Below, piece after piece: positions 1 to 10,347 of a stretch of 64,000 bases of DNA; position 1 is the stretch's first letter, and each line of letters begins with the position of its first letter. Source of the DNA: an uncultured Parabacteroides sp. (lineage in GTDB: Bacteria; Bacteroidota; Bacteroidia; Bacteroidales; Tannerellaceae); the NCBI RefSeq assembly GCF_905196875.1, contig NZ_CAJJWO010000013.1:1-64000 (forward strand), in the 5' to 3' direction. The notes beneath the pieces were generated by a model. It saw only the letters and a program-made list of their open reading frames with translations. It was not told where the DNA came from and searched no databases. The translations under genes and the position numbers were made by a program.

Positions 1-150
1 ATTTTATTTCTTTAATTACTAATCATTAAATGTATATTCAGGAAAACCCTATCTTTAAATTTTATTATAGAATTGTAGGACACAGCGAATTAACAGCAAA
101 GTTACGTATTTTGGCATGAATGTTCGTCCAATATCTATATTTCGACAGGA
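1..150. other. Left-edge non-coding stretch
   Basis: AT-rich sequence downstream of the MFS gene with no open frame. On the minus strand it holds one match to the Bacteroidetes -7 box (TAACTTTG, reverse complement of 97-104). That could serve a gene to the left of the window, but no matching -33 TTTG was found at the usual distance. Confidence 0.4.
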
Positions 151-1314
151 TTATATCTTTTCATGTATAGATTTAAACTTCAACATAAGAAATACAAGGT
201 AAGCCACACAAACCGTTAACACAACGACAGCTCCGACCTGTCCGCCGAGATTATCGGAAGCAAGCCCCATCAGCAATGGAAAAACAGCACCTCCGGCTAT
301 TCCCATGATCATCAACCCAGAAATCTCATTGCTGCGTGCCGGCTTATACATTAAGGCACGTGAGAAGATGATCGGAAATACATTCGAATTTCCTAAGCCG
401 ATAAATGCCACACATATATAAATCGTCATCGCATTAAAGCTGAAGTAAAGGCCAAGAATACCTAAAAGCATCAGACAGACACTAATGATAAAGAAATTTC
501 TCGAAGAGAACCTGGCCAGGATGAAAGTTCCCGCAAAACATCCGCAAGTACGGAACAGGAAATATAAACTGGTTGCATAACCAGCTTCAGCCAGCTCCAT
601 ACCGGTTCGTTCAATCAGTAGTTTCGGAGCTGTAATATTCACTCCTACATCGATCCCTACATGAACCAATATACCCAAAAACAGGATCAGAATGATGCGA
701 TCCCCCAGCATTCCGATACACTCTTTAAAAGAGGAAGGCTTACCTTCGATGGCATGTTCTTTGATTTCGGTAAAGTAAAGGTAAAAGATAGCAATCAGGG
801 TGATAACGGCAAAGAGCGGGAAAAGCAGTTTCCAATTGCCATAATGAATCAACGCCTGGGCTGCAATAATCGGAGCAGCAAAAGAAGCTATAGCCTTTAC
901 GAATTGTCCCAATGTCAGGAAGCTGGGTAGTTTATTCCCGCTTACGATATTGGTTAGCAAAGGGTTTAATGATACTTGCATCAATGTATTCCCCAGGCCG
1001 AGAAGAGAAAAACATAACAGCATGGAAACGCTGCTGTAAGCGATAAAAGGAACACATAAAGCAACAAAGGTGACTATCAGGCTCAGCAGTACCGTCTTTT
1101 TCCGGCCGATTTTATTCATAAGTATTCCTGTAGGAACAGAAAAGATCAGGAACCACAGAAACACCATCACCGAAAAGGCATTGGCTGCCGTATCGGAAAG
1201 GTCAAAATCACTCTTTACATAATTCGTAGCTATCCCAATAAGATCTATAAAACCCATCGTAAAGAAGACCAGCATCACCGGGATAATTCTTGCTATCACA
1301 TTTTCATTTTTCAT
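151..1314 (-). CDS. MFS sugar permease of a fructan-type PUL
   Basis: A 387-residue, very hydrophobic protein with about 12 predicted membrane segments. The loop between helices 2 and 3 carries the major-facilitator signature GILMNKIGRKKT (about residues 63-74). It most resembles the FucP/GlcP-like sugar permeases found in Bacteroidales fructan loci, which carry released monosaccharide across the inner membrane. It begins 9 bases after the stop of the GH32-like gene and is the last gene of the leftward SusC-SusD-GH32 transcript. Import of fructose is inferred from the neighbours; nothing in the sequence fixes the substrate. Confidence 0.8.
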   Translation of the reverse strand: MKNENVIARIIPVMLVFFTMGFIDLIGIATNYVKSDFDLSDTAANAFSVMVFLWFLIFSVPTGILMNKIGRKKTVLLSLIVTFVALCVPFIAYSSVSMLLCFSLLGLGNTLMQVSLNPLLTNIVSGNKLPSFLTLGQFVKAIASFAAPIIAAQALIHYGNWKLLFPLFAVITLIAIFYLYFTEIKEHAIEGKPSSFKECIGMLGDRIILILFLGILVHVGIDVGVNITAPKLLIERTGMELAEAGYATSLYFLFRTCGCFAGTFILARFSSRNFFIISVCLMLLGILGLYFSFNAMTIYICVAFIGLGNSNVFPIIFSRALMYKPARSNEISGLMIMGIAGGAVFPLLMGLASDNLGGQVGAVVVLTVCVAYLVFLMLKFKSIHEKI

Positions 1315-1323
1315 GGTATTTGT

Positions 1324-2856
1324 TTATTTATTTGTTTTCTTTTCAATACTTATCAAAGAAGCTTCTTTCAGATTAATATGTCCTGACTCCGTATAACAAT
1401 CAATTGATTCTATAGCCTCATCCGTAAAACAGAGAGAGGTCATAGCAACTTTATTATCTCCTGCAAACCATTCAGCCGAGCCCCGATCGACAAGAATATA
1501 CCATTCATCGTCCGGAGGATTTACCCGGTAAGCTGCCCCTAACCGGCTTGCATAATCTTCCGAAAAAGAAGTATCCGACAATCGGGAACGATCCACATAG
1601 TAGTAATTCATCTCAGCCCGATAAGCAAAGGTTATTTCTCCGCCGGAAGCTGTTCTCAAACGAATGCCATACTCACGGGGATGCCACATCGCATAACGAT
1701 CGGAGGCATCGAAAACCAAATGAATACCAAAAGGATATCGGGAGACTGATCTTTTGTTGAAAATAGTTTGAATACCTGCTATTTCCGTATTTTCAATTTT
1801 CCGGGTCTTGCCGTATAAACCGGTCAGTTCACGCACCGGCTTTGAGCAAAGCGTATAATTGTTACCCTCATAAGCCAATGTCAATTCACGGGGGAATGTC
1901 ATACTTCCACGCTTCCCGGTTTGTGGGGTCAGGTTAGCATATAACCAACAATTCATCCAACCGACCATGATGGTACGGTCATCCGGCAGATTATTGCATA
2001 AGATGCCACCATAATTATCTTTCCCATAATCGACCCAAAGCTCCTTCGATTGTATCATATGGAAACCGGAGTTATTGAAATCACCAATAAAATAGCGCGT
2101 GCCCGGAGCCCCATCCGACACTCCTTCGTTTACATTGACAAACAGTACCCACTTCGTTTCATCCGAATCCTCTATCTTAAGCGGGCTAAGCGTTGAGTTT
2201 TCCCAACTACCCGTTATCTCCATTTCCCCGCCAAACTCATTCAGGCTTTTCCAATGGATAGCATCCGGCGAAAAATAAAACCGGATTGTACGCCCTGTAG
2301 AAACAGTCATTACCCATGCGTCTATCTGTTTATTCCAGCAAACATTGGGGTAACGCTTATTATCGGCACCATCATCCCACTCCATAGCAGTGTTCGTCCA
2401 GGTCATCCCCTCATCTCTGCTGTATGCCATTCCTATCGAATAAGGGGAAGAATTGCTGTCTGTACCTTGTTCCGGTTTATAACGAGTGTAATAGGCGATA
2501 AAGACCGGGTGATCCGCAGAGCCTAATCCGGAAGTATTATCCTTGTCGACAATGACACTGCCGGAATAAACCTGGCCGTTCTCATCTGCCGCTATTGCGA
2601 TCGGGCATTCCTCCCAACGGACCAGGTCTGTACTGACGGCATGTCCCCAACTGATATTCCCTGAAACAACATCCGACGGGTTACATTGATAAAACAGATG
2701 GTATTTTCCGTTATGATACACCAAACCGGCCGGTTCTCCCGTCCAGTTCTGTTCCCGTGAAAAATGTATCTCCTCACCGCCAGGAACGTTTCCCTCCCCA
2801 CAAGAGGACAGAAGTCCGGTTATTATTCCTATAATCAAAAAAGCAAACTGTTTCAT
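1324..2856 (-). CDS. GH32-like lipoprotein with altered catalytic motifs
   Basis: A 510-residue protein with a lipoprotein signal ending LLSSC (Cys19), so probably a surface or periplasmic lipoprotein. It has the GH32 five-bladed propeller followed by a C-terminal beta-sandwich. The nucleophile motif WMNDPNG is WTGEPAG here, with Glu41 in place of Asp. The RDP motif is RYP (168-170), so the transition-state Asp is Tyr169. The EC motif is WENS, keeping Glu219 but not Cys. The neighbouring GH32 has all three motifs intact. It may be a binding protein, an enzyme with a shifted substrate, or inactive. It is 13 bases after the canonical GH32 gene and 9 before the permease. Confidence 0.85.
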   Translation of the reverse strand: MKQFAFLIIGIITGLLSSCGEGNVPGGEEIHFSREQNWTGEPAGLVYHNGKYHLFYQCNPSDVVSGNISWGHAVSTDLVRWEECPIAIAADENGQVYSGSVIVDKDNTSGLGSADHPVFIAYYTRYKPEQGTDSNSSPYSIGMAYSRDEGMTWTNTAMEWDDGADNKRYPNVCWNKQIDAWVMTVSTGRTIRFYFSPDAIHWKSLNEFGGEMEITGSWENSTLSPLKIEDSDETKWVLFVNVNEGVSDGAPGTRYFIGDFNNSGFHMIQSKELWVDYGKDNYGGILCNNLPDDRTIMVGWMNCWLYANLTPQTGKRGSMTFPRELTLAYEGNNYTLCSKPVRELTGLYGKTRKIENTEIAGIQTIFNKRSVSRYPFGIHLVFDASDRYAMWHPREYGIRLRTASGGEITFAYRAEMNYYYVDRSRLSDTSFSEDYASRLGAAYRVNPPDDEWYILVDRGSAEWFAGDNKVAMTSLCFTDEAIESIDCYTESGHINLKEASLISIEKKTNK

Positions 2857-2869
2857 TTTAGTATCGCAT

Positions 2870-5044
2870 TTAAATATTCCAGGCCGATTTTAAAGAATAG
2901 ACTTTTGCTTTCACCACCAGAAGTTCCCCCTGAGAACGGATCGCATACGTTTTATTATTATCTTCCGGCATAAAGCAGGAGCTCATCACGACTTCGCCAT
3001 CATTACCGAATATCTCCACCGAATTACGGTCTAGTAAGATACGCAGACGGATCTTACCATCGCGGGCTGGTAAGAAAGCCCTTCCCAGATTGTTCGTATC
3101 ATTGATTTCCGATTTATTCCCGGAAACCCAGTTATCGGGAATAATGCCGTTGCGCATGGGAGTTCCGCCACAAGAGAGTGTTTTCTTTACGGCATCGTAT
3201 GTTAACATCACATTACGCAATGCTATTTCGAAGGAAGACGATCGGGTTACATCAAGTTCAAGTTCCATGTCATAAAGGTCATTATTCAACTTATCCAGCT
3301 TTTCTTCTCCGTTTATCGTTTGATTTTCCCATGTATATTCTTTATCATAGAGGTTTTGTATCTCCCGGACAGGCATACGGAAAGCTTTAAATCCGGTAGA
3401 AGTCGTTCGTAAAGTTATTTCAGTCGGGAAATTCATCTGTTGCTCAAAAGGCATTCCCGGATATTTTAGAGTTGGCATCCAGGCAATGGTAACACATCTG
3501 CCGTCAGACACATTGTTCCATGTCTGCGCTGCATAATAATTGGTACCGTAATCCCCCCGTAACACTTTTGTTTCGGCCTTAAAATCTTTACCGTTGAAAG
3601 AACCGATCACATAGTCGCCATTGGCTCCAAAAAACAACCATTTCTTATTGTCCGAATCACCGTCAACCGGCAGGGCTTCAAACCCGGGACATTCTCTTAC
3701 TCCCTCAATGGAAGAAGTACTCAGGTATTTCCATTCTTTCAGATCTTCCGAACCGAACAGGGCAAATTCATATCCCTCATCCATGAACAAAGACATGATC
3801 CATTGTTGTGATTCTTCATCCCATACCACTTTCGGATCACGGTTGGCATATTTAATATGCCGGATCACCGGATTCTGGTCATAATAAGTAAAGGTCATAC
3901 CGCCATCATTACTGTAAGCGATACATTGCGTACATAAAGGGCCAAGGCCGGCATCCGGATGCCCACCATTAGTGATAAAAGCAATAATTGCTTTTTTATC
4001 TCCTGTCTGGAAACCTACGACATTGTTTATATCGACCACTGCCGATCCCGACCAACATCCCGACCACACTTTATGAGGTGTGATATGATCTGTTATCTGC
4101 TCCCAATGTACCAGATCTTTACTGATCGCATGTCCCCAATCTTTGTACGCACCCGGGCGATGCGGAGGCATATACTGGAAAAACAAATGATAAACGCCGT
4201 CGTAAAAGACTAAGCCGTTCGGATCATTCAACCAGTTCTTTTTAGCAGAGAAATGAAATTGGGGGCGATATTTTTCTTTGTAGTATTCTGGTCGGCCGTC
4301 TTTCAGTATCGTTACATTAGACAATGCCATGACTTCCGGGTCTGGCAACCACTTATCCCATAATGCAACAAGGTCGATCAATCCCTTAAACGTTGCTTCC
4401 ACTTCATTTTTTGCAGCTTCCGCGTATCCGTCAGGTTGTTTATACTGTGCACCGATAAGTAGCGGACGACAGTTCCAATCACGTATTTGTCCGACGGTAA
4501 CTTCGTCATCCCGTAATATTCCGTTCACATACAATTCGGATCTTTTTCCATTAAAACGAAAAAGAATGTCCTGCCAGCCATTTATTTCGTCTTCAGGTAA
4601 TTTATGTTTTAATAAATGAGTTCCGGCAATTTCGTCGCTACCCATTTTTACTTCAATGTAAATATCTTTATCTATCGGATTAAGGGCAATACTATAAGCC
4701 AGGTTTTGATCGTTGCCAGCCTTGGTGATAACCGGAGAATATCCATTTACGACAGAAGCCTTCACGCGGGTATAAAGCGTCACCTCTTTCCCTGTCAGAT
4801 TCAGCTCGTTACCAGCTCCCTGGCCGGCATCCAGCCATGCAGAGCCGTCAAACTGTGCTGCTTTATTCCCTTTCAGGTTCACAATCGGAACTTCGCCATG
4901 AGATTTCAACATGCTGTTTTCTCCCGCCTGATCATTCAGGTCGGAGAATGACCATACAGCGACAGCATCGTCGAAAATACTTTCCGAACGACAGGATGTG
5001 GCTAACAACATCACTATAAATCCCCATGTAAGCAATCTATTCAT
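2870..5044 (-). CDS. GH32 fructan hydrolase (levanase/inulinase type) with N-terminal LamG-like domain
   Basis: A 724-residue lipoprotein (LATSC, Cys18). Residues about 25-240 look like a LamG/concanavalin-type beta-sandwich that may bind glycan. The GH32 propeller follows with every catalytic motif intact: WLNDPNG (nucleophile Asp274), RDP (Asp403) and ECP (acid/base Glu451). A C-terminal beta-sandwich ends the protein. The family hydrolyses beta-fructosyl bonds with retention of configuration. Whether it acts on levan, inulin or fructo-oligosaccharides cannot be read from the sequence. It follows SusD after a 129-base gap with a strong stem-loop, and is the only clearly active fructosidase of the locus. 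Confidence 0.92.
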   Translation of the reverse strand: MNRLLTWGFIVMLLATSCRSESIFDDAVAVWSFSDLNDQAGENSMLKSHGEVPIVNLKGNKAAQFDGSAWLDAGQGAGNELNLTGKEVTLYTRVKASVVNGYSPVITKAGNDQNLAYSIALNPIDKDIYIEVKMGSDEIAGTHLLKHKLPEDEINGWQDILFRFNGKRSELYVNGILRDDEVTVGQIRDWNCRPLLIGAQYKQPDGYAEAAKNEVEATFKGLIDLVALWDKWLPDPEVMALSNVTILKDGRPEYYKEKYRPQFHFSAKKNWLNDPNGLVFYDGVYHLFFQYMPPHRPGAYKDWGHAISKDLVHWEQITDHITPHKVWSGCWSGSAVVDINNVVGFQTGDKKAIIAFITNGGHPDAGLGPLCTQCIAYSNDGGMTFTYYDQNPVIRHIKYANRDPKVVWDEESQQWIMSLFMDEGYEFALFGSEDLKEWKYLSTSSIEGVRECPGFEALPVDGDSDNKKWLFFGANGDYVIGSFNGKDFKAETKVLRGDYGTNYYAAQTWNNVSDGRCVTIAWMPTLKYPGMPFEQQMNFPTEITLRTTSTGFKAFRMPVREIQNLYDKEYTWENQTINGEEKLDKLNNDLYDMELELDVTRSSSFEIALRNVMLTYDAVKKTLSCGGTPMRNGIIPDNWVSGNKSEINDTNNLGRAFLPARDGKIRLRILLDRNSVEIFGNDGEVVMSSCFMPEDNNKTYAIRSQGELLVVKAKVYSLKSAWNI

Positions 5045-5173
5045 ATAACTTCTATTTTTATGGATATTTTATATTTTGTTTCCAGCCTTCAACCTTTCAG
5101 GCATACAGGCTCGATTTACAGAGAGGAGCCATACTCAGGATACTGAGTACAGCTCCTCCAGTCACCGGGTGTA
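5045..5173. other. SusD-GH32 intergenic stretch with long stem-loop
   Basis: The gap between the SusD stop and the GH32 start. It holds an inverted repeat with GAGGAGC at 5123-5129 and GCTCCTC at 5152-5158; the inner bases (ACTCAG..CTGAGT) also pair. No T-run follows on the minus strand, so it looks more like an RNA-stabilising or processing hairpin than a full terminator. Such a structure could leave SusC/SusD mRNA more abundant than the downstream enzymes. Confidence 0.55.
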
Positions 5174-6892
5174 TTACCATCCGGTATTCTGCTTGTATAA
5201 TCCTTTCACATAACTGATCTGTGTCTGAGGGATCGGGAAATACTCATCCCGGTTCTTTGTAAACTTTGCATCCTTCAAATAAGAACGGCGAGTTTTCTCC
5301 ACTTCAAAATATTCATTCATGTATTCTGCGGCAATACCCCAGCGTACAAGATCGAAGAACCACTTACCTTCAGTTGAAAATTCAAGGTGACGCTCCCAGC
5401 GAAGAGCCTGCATCGCAAAGTCTTTTGTCCATGCCGGGCAATTCACTCCCGGTCGATAAGGTTGAACATCGAACTTACCGGTAGGAGTACCGTCTTCAAA
5501 CTTCAATCTGCCTGTACTGGCAGCAGCACGTAGACGGATCTGATTTATCAGGCTAAGAGCCTCATCCATTCCCTCTCCTAACTGTATCAGCGCTTCCGCT
5601 CTCCACAGCATCACTTCATCCAAACGAAGCACGTCCCAGTTTAAACCGGCTCCCATAAACGGATTGGTCTTTTTAAAACAATCGCATGTCGGTAAAACAA
5701 GTAATTTCTGACTCATGGAATAACCATACACCTCGGGCGTACGTGTCCAGTTTTCCTGCATCACATAAGAAGGTTCGTATTTCCAGGGCATTTCCGGAAC
5801 ACAAGCCGTATGCATCAAACGCGGATCCATCGGTGTCTTCGCAAAAGCTTCTTTATTATCCAACGCTTCGCCTTCGTTGAACTTTTCAAAATCGGGTACC
5901 CCGTTCACTGTTTTATACCTGTTCATCATATTTACAGATGGTTGTAGGAATCCACAACAGCCATAATCTGAATTAACAGGAGATACCAACCAGGAATTCA
6001 ATCTCCCCTGAGGAGTATCTGCAGTATATTGAATTGCCCATATGGATTCGGAGCCATTTTCGAACTCACACAAGAAATTTTCTGCAAAATCAGATGCCAA
6101 ACTCTTGCCGGAATTATCTATGATATCTTTACACAGACTTGCAACTTCCGTTAGTTTCTCCCGATTAATATTCACTACATTATGCTTATCATCCTGTTCA
6201 TAGGCTGCAAAAATCAATACTTTCGCCAAATAAGCTTTTGCTGCGAATTTATTCGGACGTCCTACTTCATCTTGTTTTTCCGGTAGAGTATTTACACCAT
6301 AACGAAGATCCTCTATCAATTTACCCCAAAGTTCCTGATCGGTCAACTCATCGTTGCTTACTTTGTCATACATATCCTGCGGAGTATCCTCATCGATATA
6401 AGGGAAGAATTTGAAACATTGCTTCATGTACATATAAATATGTGCCCGTAAGAAACGTAACTCGGCGATCCGCTGATCTTTCAACGGGTATTCTTCCGGT
6501 GTCAGTGCTTTTACTCTTCGCAGAGCATCATGTATCCTGCCTATCGCTACATAATGAACCCACCAAAGGTTATCCAGGTCTCCTACATTAGTTGCTTGCA
6601 TATATGTGAATGTTTCCCAACGGTTTCTCTCTGCATTGTCGTTCGTTCCGGAACCCCCTTTATAGGCTTCCCCACCACGTACAGAACCTTCCTCATAAGG
6701 CATTCCCATTTGTTTATTGAAGTGATTTTGTCCGCAAAAAGAGTAAGCAGCATTCACCATCTGCTCTACCCTCTCCGGGGTATTTAAATCTTCATCGGAG
6801 ACTACTCCCTGCGGTTTTGTATCGAGCATGGAATCACATGAGATACAGAAGAGTAGAGATAAACCGAATATGGCTATTGTTATCGCTTTCAT
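5174..6892 (-). CDS. SusD/RagB-family surface glycan-binding lipoprotein
   Basis: A 572-residue protein with a lipoprotein signal (FCISC, Cys19) followed by the SusD start DSMLDTKPQG. Helical TPR-like segments and the late motif RWERHLEFSTEGKWFFDLVRW are typical of SusD/RagB proteins, which cap the SusC channel on the cell surface and hand it oligosaccharides. It starts 26 bases after the SusC stop. With a GH32 next door the ligand is probably a fructan or a fructose-containing oligosaccharide, which is inference. Confidence 0.93.
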   Translation of the reverse strand: MKAITIAIFGLSLLFCISCDSMLDTKPQGVVSDEDLNTPERVEQMVNAAYSFCGQNHFNKQMGMPYEEGSVRGGEAYKGGSGTNDNAERNRWETFTYMQATNVGDLDNLWWVHYVAIGRIHDALRRVKALTPEEYPLKDQRIAELRFLRAHIYMYMKQCFKFFPYIDEDTPQDMYDKVSNDELTDQELWGKLIEDLRYGVNTLPEKQDEVGRPNKFAAKAYLAKVLIFAAYEQDDKHNVVNINREKLTEVASLCKDIIDNSGKSLASDFAENFLCEFENGSESIWAIQYTADTPQGRLNSWLVSPVNSDYGCCGFLQPSVNMMNRYKTVNGVPDFEKFNEGEALDNKEAFAKTPMDPRLMHTACVPEMPWKYEPSYVMQENWTRTPEVYGYSMSQKLLVLPTCDCFKKTNPFMGAGLNWDVLRLDEVMLWRAEALIQLGEGMDEALSLINQIRLRAAASTGRLKFEDGTPTGKFDVQPYRPGVNCPAWTKDFAMQALRWERHLEFSTEGKWFFDLVRWGIAAEYMNEYFEVEKTRRSYLKDAKFTKNRDEYFPIPQTQISYVKGLYKQNTGW

Positions 6893-6918
6893 ATTTCATT
6901 GTATTTTATTAGAAGTTA

Positions 6919-9900
6919 TTAAAAAGAAACATTTACCCCGAATGTCATAGAAAATGGTAACGGATATCCATTGCCGGGAGTTTCCGGATCAAGGCCGGTA
7001 TAAGCATTATCGCCCCAGGTTTTCTTCAAGGTAAGCACGTTGTCGGCTCTCAATGAAAGTCTCGCTCTGCTCATCTTTACTTTTGCCAATATACTCTTAG
7101 GTATAGTATAGCCTAATTCCATATTCCGGATTTTCATATAAGAACCACTTTCCACATAATAGGTAGAAAACCGCCCTTCGTCATTATAGTTATTTATTGA
7201 CATTGCCGGGATAGTAGAACCGGTATTCGTTGGAGTCCAGGCATCTAACATGCGTATGCCGTAATTCTCTCCGGAAGTACTTAATGCATAGATATCAGTC
7301 CACTGTTTCCATCCACTTACATCCAGTTTTTTTCCAAATACACCATTGAAGAAAATGGAAAAGTCAAAGTTTTTCCAGTTCAAAGCAATGTTGATACCAT
7401 ATTCAAGAGCCGGATTCTGATCTCCTAACCATGCCCGGTCTTCACTATCGATCTTTCCGTCTTTATTGATGTCTCTGTATCGAATACGACCGGGAGCAGC
7501 ACCTACCTGCGTTGCATGTTCATCAACCTCAGCCTGAGACTGGAAAAGACCGTCTGCAATATAACCATACATAGAAGATTTGGGGCGGCCAAGAATATTC
7601 TCATTCGTACCGTTACCGGCAAAATTATTTATTACTTCATCGGGAACATGGATTATTTTCTGTTTGTTATGCGAGAATACTCCACTGACATCAAAGCCTA
7701 CATCACCCAATTTATCCGTATAATTCAATGTTAATTCAAACCCTTTATTATCAATATCAGCGCCATTCAACCACATCTGTGCACCTTCTCCTAAAGTAGC
7801 AACAGTACCCGGCTTCATCAGGATATCGGATGTCTTCTTTATATAATAATCAAACGATCCTCCGAACTTTGAATCAAAGAAACCAAAATCCAATCCAAAG
7901 TTATGCTGTGCGGTTGTTTCCCATTTCAGATTAGGATTGTCTCTTTGAGTCCTGCGGAAACCTGAAGGCAGATTATTACCACCTTGTCCCGTAAAGTCAT
8001 AAGCCGTTCCCCAGTTCCAATCTTCCGCATAATGGTCATAAAGAGCCTCATACATCAGGTAAGCAGCATAGTCATCTATACGTGAGTTACCATTTTGTCC
8101 CCAGCCGTAACGCAATTTCAAAATAGAAAAACCGGATAATGCTTCTTTCAGGAATGCTTCATTATTCAGCACCCATCCCAATGAGAATGCAGGGAATGTT
8201 GCCCAACGGTTATTCGCTCCGAAAACAGAAGAAGCATCCCGGCGGACAGTAACTGAAGCGAGGTAGCGATTTCCATAATTATAGTTGAGTTTACCAAACC
8301 AGGATATCAATGTATTATAACTGGAAGAACCTCCGTTATCCCGGTCTTCTTCACCGGCACCTAATTGCATATAATCGGGTGTTTCCAAGGCAAATACGCG
8401 TCTGCTTCCCCAATGTTTCTGATAGCTATGGTCTACCGTTTCCTGCCCCAGCATAATATCGAAACCATGCTTATTTATATCAAAGACATACTGCAAAATA
8501 TTACTATTATTCCAGTCGAAATTATAGTCTGAAGTTTGAGTAACCTTATTTCGATTTTCGCTCATAAAACCGGAGTTATAAGTCAGGTTCATTTCTTTTC
8601 TCCAGTAACCGACGAAATCAGCACCAAAAGAAGAGCGGAAAGTCAAACCTTTCAATATTTCAATGCTGATAAAGGCATTACCGAACAAACGCAGGTTATC
8701 CTGATAGTTCTGGTCATTATCCGCAATTAATCGAGCAGGATTCTGACGGTCACTCATTCCGCCTATAGGACCTCCCCAACCAACACCATCGACGGTATGA
8801 ACCGGAACAATAGACATCAAGGATTTACAACCTCCCAGGTTGCCATCCCCGACATTCGAACTTGTCCTCCATTTGGAAACAGTAAAATTCTCTCCGACTT
8901 TCACGCGTCCGTCCAACCAACTGTAATCGGTATTTACACGACCATTGAAACGATTAAAATAACTTCCTTTTATTGTTCCTTTGTTATCATAGTAATCAAG
9001 TGCAAAAAGAGCATTTCCACTATCTGTTCCGGATGATAAAGTGACATTATACTGCTGAATTTGTCCTGTACGTAAAATTTCTTTTTGCCAATCCGTATCT
9101 GCCGAACGCATAGTCTTTTCAACCGGGTCCAGGTATTCTCTCCAGGAGACATTATCCAAAAACCAATTTCCATTCGAATCCTGATGATCCTGGTATTGGT
9201 ACAAACCACCATGACCATTCACATATCCGATACCCACCTGATTGGGATCTGCCTGCGGGTTATCGTTTTTGATCGCCCAGTATTGAGCAATACCCCGCTG
9301 TTCGGTATTCATCAGCTCATAAGGCTTCTTACTACTTGCCACTGTATAGGAAGCTTTGAAATCGACTGTTGTTCCTTTCTTGCCTTTCCGGGTGGTAATA
9401 ATAATAACCCCATTGGCTGCACGCGAACCATAGATAGAAGCGGAAGAAGCATCTTTCAACACCTGGATCGATTCAATATCCATCGAAGCCAATTCTTCCA
9501 TAGAACGGGTAGTGGGTGTTCCATCAATAATATACAACGGATCGTTGTTATTCAGAGTACCTTCTCCACGTATACGGATTGTCGCCTTAGAATCGGGAGA
9601 CCCATTAGTAGACACAGCCATACCGGCCACTTTTCCCTGAATGGCACGCATAGCATTACCTGTGATATTTGAGCGAATCTGGTCGACTTTGACAACCGAC
9701 ACGGAACCGGTCAAATCTGCTTTGCGCTGGCTGGTATATCCTGTTACAACTACCTCATCCAATTTTTGCGCATCTTCTACTAATTTAATTGTTATGTCTT
9801 TTGCTGTCGCAACATCGATTTCCATCGTCTTAAATCCGATAAAACTCAAAATCAACTTACCTCGACTTCCGACATTTAATGAAAAATGTCCGTTGGCATC

Positions 9901-10119
9901 TGTTATAGTGCCATTACGATCTCCTTCTTTTTCAACAATAGAGACACCGGGCATAGGTTCGCCGGTTTCATCTAAAACAGTACCTGTCGCAACTATTTTC
10001 TGCTGGTTGACAGTATCTACTTTATCCACGGCAGATACATGTCCGGTAATAGCACACAGGGAAAACACAAGTGTCAGGTAACACATTGCTTTTTTCACAT
10101 GAAATGTTGTTTGACTCAT
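6919..10119 (-). CDS. SusC/RagA-family TonB-dependent transporter
   Basis: A 1066-residue outer-membrane transporter. A signal peptide covers about residues 1-30. A carboxypeptidase-regulatory-like domain follows (about 45-125), then the TonB box region and plug with the SusC signature PLYIIDGTP, and a 22-strand barrel ending in the usual terminal Phe (FGVNVSF). There is no STN domain, so direct signalling to a FecR partner is not expected. It is the first gene of the leftward operon with SusD, GH32, GH32-like protein and permease. A perfect palindrome lies about 230 bases upstream of the start. Confidence 0.94.
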   Translation of the reverse strand: MSQTTFHVKKAMCYLTLVFSLCAITGHVSAVDKVDTVNQQKIVATGTVLDETGEPMPGVSIVEKEGDRNGTITDANGHFSLNVGSRGKLILSFIGFKTMEIDVATAKDITIKLVEDAQKLDEVVVTGYTSQRKADLTGSVSVVKVDQIRSNITGNAMRAIQGKVAGMAVSTNGSPDSKATIRIRGEGTLNNNDPLYIIDGTPTTRSMEELASMDIESIQVLKDASSASIYGSRAANGVIIITTRKGKKGTTVDFKASYTVASSKKPYELMNTEQRGIAQYWAIKNDNPQADPNQVGIGYVNGHGGLYQYQDHQDSNGNWFLDNVSWREYLDPVEKTMRSADTDWQKEILRTGQIQQYNVTLSSGTDSGNALFALDYYDNKGTIKGSYFNRFNGRVNTDYSWLDGRVKVGENFTVSKWRTSSNVGDGNLGGCKSLMSIVPVHTVDGVGWGGPIGGMSDRQNPARLIADNDQNYQDNLRLFGNAFISIEILKGLTFRSSFGADFVGYWRKEMNLTYNSGFMSENRNKVTQTSDYNFDWNNSNILQYVFDINKHGFDIMLGQETVDHSYQKHWGSRRVFALETPDYMQLGAGEEDRDNGGSSSYNTLISWFGKLNYNYGNRYLASVTVRRDASSVFGANNRWATFPAFSLGWVLNNEAFLKEALSGFSILKLRYGWGQNGNSRIDDYAAYLMYEALYDHYAEDWNWGTAYDFTGQGGNNLPSGFRRTQRDNPNLKWETTAQHNFGLDFGFFDSKFGGSFDYYIKKTSDILMKPGTVATLGEGAQMWLNGADIDNKGFELTLNYTDKLGDVGFDVSGVFSHNKQKIIHVPDEVINNFAGNGTNENILGRPKSSMYGYIADGLFQSQAEVDEHATQVGAAPGRIRYRDINKDGKIDSEDRAWLGDQNPALEYGINIALNWKNFDFSIFFNGVFGKKLDVSGWKQWTDIYALSTSGENYGIRMLDAWTPTNTGSTIPAMSINNYNDEGRFSTYYVESGSYMKIRNMELGYTIPKSILAKVKMSRARLSLRADNVLTLKKTWGDNAYTGLDPETPGNGYPLPFSMTFGVNVSF

Positions 10120-10347
10120 GAAATAGATTTTTAATTGTTATTAAACTTAAGGTGCTTATTTATATTCGCCTTTTCACATTGCTCTTCAAGTATTCATCAT
10201 ACTTTCCAAAATCAGATTTATCCACTATTTAAATTCTTCATACATATAAATTTGTCATTCATTTACCATTTATCAAACCTGGTTATCATTTCCCCTGACA
10301 GAAAAATATCCAATCAAAAACTCACCTTTTAAAGATAAAGGGGGCCC

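Noticed and set aside
9085..9672. Plus-strand open frame of 195 codons
   Set aside because: Lies wholly inside the SusC gene on the other strand, has no recognisable domain and has a composition typical of an antisense shadow.
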